From Pipra filicauda (Eukaryota > Chordata > Aves > Passeriformes > Pipridae): 64,000 nt of DNA. Shown here in pieces: positions 35,077-45,115 of the stretch. A program made the position numbers and the translations under genes. The stretch lies in the NCBI RefSeq assembly GCF_003945595.2, contig NW_024104293.1, forward strand, positions 62,001 to 126,000, read 5' to 3'. Each line of letters begins with the position of its first letter. Positions within the stretch are counted from its first letter, which is position 1. Under the pieces are notes generated by a model. The model worked only from the letters and a program-made list of their open reading frames with translations. It did no database searches and had not been told where the DNA came from.

Positions 35077-38000
35077 TCCAGCTTTCTCCCATGAAAGCTG
35101 ATATTCTTACGAGCAGAGGCTCTCCTTCCAGTGAAGTGCTGCTTCTGTCTTATTTGTAAGTTCACAGAGATCAGTGTAATGCTGATTTCTCTAAGGCATT
35201 TCTTGAAATTTTCCAAAAGTTTCTAAATCTCTCCCTTAAAAGTCTTTAAAAACACTCACTTTTGTTTTTCCACAAATCTGAACTGCATTTTGTGCCCTGT
35301 AGACATTTGGATTTTAGCAGAAGATCATGGTATCAAGTCACAACCCTCCAAAAAGAGTCCTTCAGTTTCCACACATAACAGAGGGTAAAACAGCCCTGAA
35401 AAAATGGAGTGAGGCTGTAAAGCTCTTCTGTGAATAAACTTGTACCTCCACAATAAAAATAAAAACAATTTATGCAATTAAAACTCCCCACAGTCAAAGG
35501 TTTTTAACCTGAATCTGGTGCTGCTCTTCTTTTAATCAAGAAGTGATGCAGAAAACAGTAAATTATTTGAAGAAATAAACAAAATATCCCAAAAGCAACT
35601 CCTTTCAGGACACTCAGGCATGGCACTTTGCTTAGACACATCCACTACATTTTTATCTTCTCTGGAAGCCTTTTCTTCCTGGTGAAAAATCATACCTGCT
35701 CAAGAAACAGAAAGCACTCCAGCCATTCGTCTCCAAAAAGAGTCTGTGCTGGAAGCAGCAGATCTGGTTGAAGTTTCCAGTTCAGCTTGGTGGTGGCATA
35801 TGGTTACACTCTTGCTTTCCAGAACAAACAGGGTCAGACACACCTTGCTTTGCTTCTTTCTCTGCTCCCTGAGTATCTTTATCAAAGACTGCAGTTATCT
35901 AAATAGCTCCAGGTGCTATTTGCATTTGAATAGGGAACTTGAGCAACAGCTGTAGCAGGCAGGATTAAAACCCCAACATCTCCTCCACTTAAACAGGGGG
36001 AGAAATTACATGTTATTGCTAGGAAACAGAGAGAGTTCTAATAGGCTTATGGCAAACAAAAAATGCGGCACTTGAGGTTAAACCCTTGAGACTGAAGCAG
36101 TTTCTGATCGTGCTTAACCCTTGCAGGAGGAAGAAAGGTACCTTTGCAATGCACCTACAGTGCATTTTTTTTCCTTGTTTTTCTTCAAAGACTTGCAAAT
36201 GTTTTCCAATTAATTCCCACAGTAGAAAGACTTCCAATCCAGCTCACGGGACGGCTCTGTGTCACCTGCACTAAACTCCTACCTGCTCTGCCAAACCCCA
36301 CTCAGACTTTCCAAAGCCTTCAAACACCGCTTCCTCCTCGGCTCCATTGCCTTGGGGGTCTGGTTTCTTCTCGGGGACCCGGTTCCTTCCTTCAAGGGCT
36401 GGTTTCCTCTAGCAGTGAAAGTTCCAAGCACAGCACTGGGAGGAGCCCCTCCCCGCCTCCTCCCAGGAGTGCTGACAAAGGCACCTGCTGCCACAGGTAC
36501 AGTCCCTTCCCAAATCCCTCCCACCCTGCTGGCACCTGCTCCAGGGGCTCCCGATGGGGACTGGCATTACCTTGGAACAGGCAGGTAGGCATAAGGGAGG
36601 GAGCAGGCAGTGCAACAACAAACAGTCCCATGTTAATGAGAGACCATTTTAATTCTGCAATAAGGGCAGGAGGTGGAGAAGGCAAATTATCAGACACAGC
36701 TGCAGCTACTTAAACCCTTCCCCACATTTAGCCGACAGGCATTTCTATTTATAAGGAATTATGGACCAGAACCTATATTACCTTTTGCTTTTCCTCTCAA
36801 ACAGAAAGGTTATGATGATTTAACAGCACTAAATCTCCATGTTATTGGCTGAGTAATTCTTCTTGTATCTATTCATAACAGAGAGCTTATAATTTTGGCA
36901 TGTTCTAACCGGCAATTGCAAGAACTAACGACTAGTGTGACGTTGGATGATGCATCTCTTTAAATAGGACGTTTTTCAGTTGTTTTTTCAAGCTAATGGA
37001 GCTGAGCTGCCCGCAAATCCCTCCAAACCTGCATTTTACATCCCTGTAAACAGCCTGTGCTATCCCTGAATCGGCGCACAAAATTGTAACTACCAAGCCA
37101 GTTAAATATTTTGAATTAAAGTGACTGACTCAACATGTCCGCCCAGACACAGAGGCAGCATGCTCATGCCAGAGGAACTGGAAGGGAAAGGGCAAGCAGA
37201 GATGCCCTTCACCACCTCCTCAGGCCGCACCACACACTCCTCCCAGCGCTTTCACGCAGAGCCTTCCCCTGTGCCAGGATTTTTGGGTGCTGAAGTGATG
37301 AATAATCTAACAAAAGGCAATAAAAACCACACAGCAGCTTCATATTTCCTTAAAGCAAAGAGCCCTTCTCTGTGTAACACCACAACTACCTTGCAGCAGC
37401 CTTCCTCAAGGACCAGGAATGCAGCCCCCTCCACGACACAGCTGGGAAAGCATACGTCCAAAGCAGGAATTTTTGGAGAAGCGGAGCAACCAAGCAGTCA
37501 GGAGACAGAGGAGAGGCAGCAGAAGGACAGGTGGGCTGTAGAAAGCTGTGCACTGATTAAGGTAAGTAGCCCTAATTGCAGTTGTTGGGATTTATATGCC
37601 GGTGGATAATAGAGGTGAATGGAAAATTCCTGAATTGAGCAAACCAGCTCGCTTAGCAAAGCAAAATCCTGCTCCCTCCCAAGCTAAATTCATTCTCACT
37701 CCACCCCCAGGAATGTCTTGCTGCTATCTGACGGAGATAGGATCTTCTGACAGACGGGGAAGGGAGGTATGTGCAGCTCCTTGCTAAGCCTCCCTTCCTG
37801 CCACCAGCTCCAGGAGCACAAAGGCCTTTTCTGCAATTTGCCTTTCATGTATTAATGAATCCGGGAAGATCACAGCCATCTTCAGAGAAGGAAACGTAAA
37901 ACTCCTTTCAGAGCACTTGGAATGGCATTTGGCAGTCTTCAGGATAAGTTTACGGGTCTTTTTCCCCCAGAGGGAATAAATAACAGTAATAACAGCTCTT

Positions 38001-41000
38001 CCTTTAATTCCTGTCCCCACTAATGACCCGGGAGGGCTTTATCAGGCACAACCAGCAAGTGGAAGCCACCTGGTTACAAGTCCAATGCTGTGAGTCCCAG
38101 ATACAGCTCTGCTCTCTCCTCACCCACACAGGGTTTGTCGACCATGAGAGAGCAGCAGGAACTGGAATGTGTTCCAGTTTTAGGCATCAGAAGGTAAATA
38201 CCTTGAGATGCGTTCCAGGATTCCACATGAGACCCGAACACGAAGCCGCTGCTCCCAGGAGTGCCCCACACCATTCCAGATTCCAGAAACACGGTTGCCA
38301 TTGCTCCTCCAAGATTTATTTTTATTATTTAACATGTCAAATTAGCATGGCCTAATTTCCCCCTCCCCCGAAGTGGGTGGATGCACCTGTGTTTCTCCTA
38401 AAATAATCCTCCAAATGTGGGGGGAAATCTGGGCTTGATGTGCTTTAGCATATGTACTTAGAGGGGTAAATCCTCCCAATTTGCTTGCTCCTGGTTTGCA
38501 AGCAGGCATGATTGTAAACTCATTTACATGGATTAAAGCCAGCAAGGCCATCCTGATGGAGAGAGGAAATGTGCTCTCCCAGCAGTGCCAGAGGTCAGCG
38601 TGGCTGGAATTGCTGAGGCTGAGGAATTCCTGACAAACCAGTGATGCTGGCATGGGCCCCCCCTCCGTGGAACTGTGCAGCCCACCTAGGGAAGAGCTGA
38701 GGGCTTCTGAGTCTTCATTTTATGGTGCCCAATACCCAAACGCCCCTCTCCCAGCCTCCCCAAACCAGCAGCATAGCTGGGACACCAGCCTACAGGTATA
38801 TGCTCATTGTTCAGCTCAGTCCATTCAAGGTTATTTTGAAGCCTTTTAAATGAACTCATGAGCCCTTTTTGATTTTTTAAGTAATTAAATTCACATTTTT
38901 ACTTTGTATTTTCATATGTCTTTCCCAGCCTGCCACTGTCACTTTCTAGGGGTGTTCCATCTAAGTTTCCTTCAGAAGTCACCTGCCTGCCAGGAATATT
39001 TTGCTTCACAAACTTCCCTCTTGTCTGCTGAGGATCTGGGTTAGAGCTGGGATGACCTTTTGCTTGTTCATGTTTTCCAATGGTGGAGAAAGCACAGGGC
39101 TCCAACCAGCCCAAACTACCAGTGCAGTTTATTGCTTGGCCTCACAAAGAGCTGTGGTGTGATGGGTGATGGAGGAACAAGGAAAGGGCCAGACGCCCCT
39201 GAGGCAGCATTGCTACCAAGGTAAAGGAATATTGAATCTCAGTGTGAGGTTTTGAAAATCCCAACCTTTAGCTGTTGAAAGCCATATTTTACAGGATATT
39301 TGAAGCATACATTGTATATGCCCAATATAACCAGTTGAGCTGAGCATATTTCCTCCTTCCCCATCCTTTTAAATTGGAAAAATAGTGGATTTCTTTTCCT
39401 GTGTGGAAAAGCAAGGAGTGGTACCAGTGAGCTCCTCAAAAGACAAACATTCCCCCAGTCTAATGCCCTCTGACTGGGCCAGGCTAATCTGGACCAGAGA
39501 GAACCCCACAGAAACCATGCAGAAGGAACAGCCAGAAATTCCTAATAATGCCTTAGAGCATAATTTCCTGGAAAACAGCAGGATTCTGCTACCTGTCTCC
39601 TGTGTCACTCCTCTTTAAGGACCCCTTTTTTATCTCCTCCCAGTTCCAAGACAGCAGACACCCATAAACAACTCAACTCCACAGCTGAGGGCTGTGGTGG
39701 CAGCTCTGAAGCAGGGCCAGGTCCCAGAGCTCTTCCCACACCTGCTCCAAGGCCACGGCAAGTGGCTCCTGAACCTGTGCCCTCCGAGCCAAATCACTAC
39801 CAACAGGTCTCTCCAGCTGCTGAAGGGACAGACTTTAACAACCCATTTGAAATTGTAAATGTCTCTGATGTGTATTCCCTGGGGCTTCTAATCCAGCAGC
39901 TGGATAATGCTTGAGTGGCATTTAGACCATGCAAATGCCATTGAGAGCTGTTCCATAATAAACCCAGCACTACCTGTGAGATGTATTTTAAACCTGTTGC
40001 ATTTATCACTTCAATTGGTACTCAAAGGAAGAAAAATGGGTCAAGCATATTATCCAAGAAAATTAGCACAGCGGTTGCATAGGAATGCTTTGCACTTCCA
40101 ATGATTTATACGGATTTCTGGCCTGGGTTTAGTACAGCCTGACTGAGGGATTTCACCCAAACAGCCCCATGTCTTTTCACTTACAGCAGAAGATCAGCAA
40201 ACAAAAGATACTAGTTAACATCAAGTAGCACATTAAATAGTGATATCTGTCACACGAAGAGACTCACACAGGGCCCAGGATTCTGGCCTCTTCACTCTAA
40301 ACCCACACCTGATTTTCTTTCTCAAGGTAGATACATCTCTCCATATTCTTCATTCCCTCCCCAAAGAGGGGTTAACAGTCCTTATCTAACCGCCACAGAA
40401 AGATTAATAAAGGTAAAATTAATGGAAAATGCAAAACTGTAAGGGGTACTATTATTGTTATTACTATGATGTTGCCTGTCAAGTTTCCCCCAGAATGCTG
40501 AGCCAGCCACGCTGCACAGGGAGAGCTCAGTGACACATTTACCTGGGTGACCTGAAGTGCCCTGTATTGTGTCAGATTTTAGTATTTGTACTGACAATCA
40601 CTTTGCACCTGACCTTTAGCCTAGGACAAGGAAAAAAGGAGAAAGAAGGAAAGGCTGGAGAGCCAGGCACTGTGAGGAATTCTTGTAGTTAAATAACAGA
40701 AGGAAGAAGGCAGGACCACGGCACATCCTCTGCCCACCAAACCCACCGCAATACCCTCGGCTGTGCTGGTACGCCTGGAACCACGTCTTCCACATGGGAC
40801 ACCCTGGCAGGAGCCTCATGGAAAAGGTGAGACATTTCTATGTGTTTAACTGCACTACAGGAATGGCATATTCCCCAAACAAAAAATAAATCTGCAGTAT
40901 GATTGCTTGGAAGATGAGATAAAGAGCAATTAAGAGTGAACTGATGTGGGTGAGCAGAAAATGGCACCGGTGTCAGCCAAACCAGACAGACCAGTCCGAG

Positions 41001-42318
41001 CACCTTCCCTGAGTTTTAGGAGTCAGTTTGACTGAGACACAGTCTAGACTGAGGCATGGCCAGCGACTCTGAAACGAGATTATTTCATGCATTATACATT
41101 AAAGTAGAAACTACTAATACTTTCCAGGAGAGCAGCGTGTTCCACAGTGCCGGAATTGAAAATGGAAGTGTTAACTTGCAGCTCACAGCCAAAAAACCCC
41201 AGCAAACAGCACTGGCTGGTAGATACTGATACCAAAGGGGGTGAACAGCCAGCTGATACAGACAGCATTTGACCCGAGACCCATTTGCTGGAGAAGACAG
41301 AAGGCAGCTAAGTCTCAGTACTCCCCTGGACAAATTGCCCTGGAATTTGCACAGGTCAGCTCCAGAGGAGGAAAGCAGCTCAGGACTGTGCCAGCTGATC
41401 AGCTGTATAAGACTGCCAGCAGCATCCACTAATCTAAGCTCCACATAATCCTCTGCCGCTAAATCCCTATTCACCATCATCCAGTGAAAGGGAAATGCTG
41501 TTCTCAGAAAATGATTTGGGAGACAAACCACTCCAGTGCTTAACTGTGCTGATCTAGTCTCCCACTGGGAAAATCTGCATCTCTGTTTAATGTTCCAATA
41601 TACCACAATGAGAAAAGCTTCGGTATTTACATATGATTTAAAGATTACCCTGTCTTCATTTGACTGTTAATAAGCTTATTTTAAGAGCTCAAATGCTACG
41701 GAGGGGCAGAGAAGGCAGGTGCTGCCACCAGTTATCAAGGAGCTCTCTATGTGATAGTCAGGTACTTCTTCAGAGATATTTCCATAAACTCTTCTATAAC
41801 CCTTCCCATTTGTCTTATTCCAAGCTTGTCTCTTATTTAAAATCTAAACTAGAGGTCTTGTATTACTACTACTATGATACCTGTGCAATGAAAAGAAATG
41901 AGACACTCCCTAAAAAAAATAATAAATCAGGAATTGGAATCATCTCATCTTCCAATAATTTCCACAGGGCATGGGAACATTGTCTCCTCATATCCGCCTG
42001 CTCAGGCTGGGTACACTGTGCTGCTCAAGCTGAGTGCAAGGGCTGAGCTCCCTTGGAAGCTCCCTCATTCCCAGTGCTCCTTTGACTCCTCTCCACATCC
42101 AACTAAAGGGCTATATATTTAGAGAGAAAATTGAGCTGTAACTTCTAATCCATTCTTCATTTTTTAACATGTCTTTCATGCAGGGGAAGTGTTTACACAA
42201 AATTCCTTCTGCAAGGAATGCAAGGGAAGTGCCTGGAATGAATGAGAGGTAACTTTTGCTTGATTTGAAGGAAGAAAACCCCACAACAGCAAACAGAGGA
42301 TAAAATTTAGGATGATTT

Positions 42319-42332
42319 AAAAAAAAAAAAAT
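42319..42332 (+). repeat. A-rich homopolymer tract
   Basis: A run of A broken by one T, followed by further A/T-rich sequence. It is not attached to a recognisable retrotransposon end. Confidence 0.7.
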
Positions 42333-42914
42333 AAAAATTTAAAAAGAGGTTTCTACCACCGCAAAATTCCTCGATGTATTTCCAAATCACCATTGTTATT
42401 TTGACTGTTTGGAAAGTAGATTATCAAGCAAAAAAGGAGAGAACTGCTAAAAAATGGGAAAGTTTGTAACCATAAAAAAGTAGGGGATACCACTTTCCCT
42501 CCTCTCAGTTTTGCTGCCGGGTATGAATGAGAAGGCAGCAGTTCAGCCCACCATCGATCAAATTCCACCCTGTGTTTACAGTTCATATTAATAGGGGGGA
42601 AATCAGTGCCTGCATTTGTTCACTCATCTGGGGACTGCCAGAATAACCTCTAAGGGTTCATTCTTTTGCCTACAGCCATTTGCACTGCCCCATTTAATAT
42701 GTGTAAATGGGATGCTGATCTGAAAGTGAAGAAAAATAAACCAATTCAAAATGATGTAGTAACAAACAAGAAAAAAAAAAACTATGTTGCTGTCTCCAGT
42801 GAGTATTATTTGTAATGAAAGTCCAGATACCTACATAATGGTTTGAAAGGTTAGAGATGTCCTTCTCGGCTGCATTTGTGACAGAATAACTCAGTTTCCA
42901 ATTACTCTTTATCG

Positions 42915-42999
42915 TGGAATCACAGAATGGTTTGGGTTGGAAGGGACCTTTAAAGGTCATCTTGTCCAACCCTGCTGCAATGAGCAGGGACATCTTCTT
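42915..42999 (-). mobile_element. CR1 LINE 3' fragment
   Basis: GGAATCACAGAATGGTTTGG then GTTGGAAGGGACCTTTAAAG and GAGCAGGGACATCTTC are the reverse complement of the terminal CR1 sequence. Only about 85 bp, strongly 5'-truncated. Confidence 0.92.
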
Positions 43000-43598
43000 T
43001 AAAACTAATTAATCTTTAAAAGTGGTAAAGGATTTGATCACCTTTCTCAGCCACAGAACCCTAGATATATAATGGAAAAGGTACGGTGGGTGTTCCTGGA
43101 ATGCCACACAATATTTTTCCTCTATACACACGTCTCACTGCAGAACTTCAACCGGACAACCACACGTGGGCTCAGCAACACTCCTGGCACTGGAAGAACT
43201 GCCTGGGGACTGGCAACTGCTTTATCAGGACATTAACTGGACACCCCCAGTTTTAGGGAGAGTGAAATGAATGAGTCACACTGCTGACACTTGTGACACA
43301 GCCTGTCCCTGACACTGCACGGTATCGACATGACTGCAAAGGCATCTCTGTGGAACTGTCCTGGGGAACAAAATCCAACCAAAAGGATGGTTTCCTTGAC
43401 AATGGTTAGAACTGTGAAATTGAGAAAGACCAGAAACAGGTCTGAGTCAGGTTTTTATCATCTCTCCTAATGAAGTATAACAGCAGCAAGAGCAAAGGCT
43501 CACTGGAGCTGGAGCACCCTAACTCACTGTCTGGGTGCCTTTGGCCATCCCTTATCAGCAGTACACTGCCAAGCATTCGGGGTATTTTGTTGGGTAAT

Positions 43599-43611
43599 AC
43601 TATATTTTTGT
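43599..43611 (+). repeat. left target-site duplication of RTE-type insertion
   Basis: ACTATATTTTTGT, identical over 13 bases to 44344-44356. It marks the insertion site of the element between the two copies. Confidence 0.85.
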
Positions 43612-44303
43612 GCTTTTGGCATATAGTGCTTTTGGAAAACTCCACAAAAGAGTATGGCGTAATAAACACTTGAAGAAAAGCACCAAGATCAGTGTTTACA
43701 GAGCCATAGTGCTGTCTACTCTCTTGTATGGTTCCGAATCACGGGTCATCCACCGCCACCACCTGCGTCTCCCAGAACGCTTCCATCAACGCTGCCTCCG
43801 CACAATCCTAAACATCCACTGGTCAGATGATGTGACCAACACATCTGTTCTAGAGCAAACAGCTATCACAAGTATTGAGGCCATGTTGCTGAGAACACAG
43901 CTGTGCTGGGCAGGGCACGTCTCCAGGATGAAGGACCAACCACCGCCTCCCTAAGATCCTGCTCTATGGTGAACTTGTCACTGGCTGCCGCATGAGAGGA
44001 GCCCCAAAGAAAAGATACAAGGACTCCCTGAAACAACATCTCAGCCTTGGCCATATTGATCATCATAACTGGTCTACTCTGGCCTCCAATCGGGAGGCCT
44101 GGAGACACACCATCTATAACGCTGCTGCTTCCTTTGAGAACACACGCAGGATCACCCTCGAGGAGAAAAGGCAACGCAGAAAGAACCGTATATTGCAGAA
44201 GATACCATCTAAGGAGTCTTTCTGCTGTGCCTTTTGCAATCGGATTTGTCTGTCACGTATTGGCCTCATAAGCCACCAGCGTGCCTGTAACAAATGTGGT
44301 TAG
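43612..44303 (+). pseudogene. remnant of RTE-type reverse transcriptase ORF (frameshifted)
   Basis: Two overlapping open frames: one to a stop at 43952-43954, the second from about 43950 to the stop at 44301-44303. Together they cover the region after the catalytic palm and the terminal zinc-finger-like motif. The catalytic FADD-type motif and the endonuclease domain are missing because of 5' truncation, so the copy cannot move by itself. Apart from the 4-bp duplication no internal stop is present, which suggests modest age. Confidence 0.8.
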
Positions 44304-44343
44304 AGCCTTCCCAAATCTTCGTTCGCGAAGCTCAGCCATGATG
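43612..44343 (+). mobile_element. RTE-type non-LTR retrotransposon, 5'-truncated, with target-site duplication
   Basis: A 732-bp element whose plus strand encodes the C-terminal part of a LINE reverse transcriptase. Recognisable pieces are a segment like AFGKLHKRVW, VLSTLLYGSES, FHQRCLRTILNIHWSD and WAGHVSRM, then GAPKKRYKDSL, and a C-terminal CX2C-X12-HX3C finger (FCNRICLSRIGLISHQRAC), with a stop at 44301-44303. The 3' UTR is only about 40 bp, includes the palindrome TTCGCGAA and ends CATGATG, an ATG repeat typical of RTE LINEs. One frameshift near 43935-43950, a 4-bp ACCA duplication, separates two otherwise open frames. It is flanked by a perfect 13-bp duplication. The RTE assignment is from memory of these motifs. 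Confidence 0.85.
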
Positions 44344-44356
44344 ACTATATTTTTGT
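44344..44356 (+). repeat. right target-site duplication of RTE-type insertion
   Basis: ACTATATTTTTGT, a perfect copy of 43599-43611, directly after the ATGATG tail of the element. Confidence 0.85.
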
Positions 44357-44362
44357 CCTCCC

Positions 44363-44375
44363 TTTTTTTTTTTTT
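44363..44375 (+). repeat. T13 homopolymer
   Basis: Thirteen T just beyond the right target-site duplication of the RTE-type element. It belongs to the flanking host sequence, not to the element tail. Confidence 0.85.
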
Positions 44376-44861
44376 AATTATTATTCCCTTAGGAATGTAC
44401 GACCTGTGCTCCCTTCATCAGTATTGTTTGCATTCTTGGATCTTCCAGAGTTACAGGATTTTGGGGTACAGAGCTGGCTGGGCCCAACACCACCAAAGAG
44501 AGAAGAAGAGCTGGTAGCACAGAGCAGTGATCCACACAACCACGAGTCAGCTTCAATGTCTGTGCCAGCTCTGGGGTACTTCACACCTTCTCAGCACTGC
44601 AGAACACCCACATTTTCTCTGAAAGTTTGAGACTGACAGCTAGACTTACCAGGAGGGAAGACTCAGAACCAGAAACACAGAGATTCCTGCTCACCCCAGC
44701 ACCCACCTGCTCTGGGTGTAATTCAAGGTTTTACTCATCGTCTTCAGTCCCTAAACACCTGAATCTCCCCACAGGGAAGATCCTTTTCTTCCTATCTTCA
44801 GTGAATGAAGATCTGTTGACTCATCTTTTTAAATGTACCCGAAACAACTTCTCAGGGCAAC

Positions 44862-45115
44862 AGAATCATAGAATCAGCTGGGTTGGAAGGGACCTCTGAG
44901 ATCATCAAGTCCAACCCTTGATCCAACACCGTTGCAGTTGCCAGACCATGGCACTGATGCCACATCCAGTCTTATCTTAAAAACCTCCAAGGATGGAGAA
45001 TCCACCACTTCCCTGGGCAGCCCATTCCAATGTCTGATTACTCTCTCTGTAAAGAAATTCTTTCTAATATCTAACTTAAACCTCCCCTGGCACAGCTTAA
45101 GACCATAATTCCTGG
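44862..45115 (-). mobile_element. CR1 LINE 3' fragment with ORF2 C-terminal remnant
   Basis: The plus strand starts AGAATCATAGAATCAGCTGG, the reversed CR1 3' terminus, and continues through GGTTGGAAGGGACCTCTGAG. On the minus strand it still translates in part as the CR1 ORF2 C-terminus (GRFKLDIRKNFFTERVIRHW, then NGLPREVVDSPSLEVFKIRL). Same orientation as the host gene. Confidence 0.95.

Noticed and set aside
36144..36713. Longest open frame in the window (189 codons, plus strand)
   Set aside because: Composition is low-complexity (S, P, G, R-rich) and no domain or family is recognisable. It lies in an intron with no splice-site or promoter support and is within chance for this window size.
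41085..41606. 173-codon open frame on the minus strand
   Set aside because: No recognisable domain or splice signals matching RABGAP1L phase; intronic noise.
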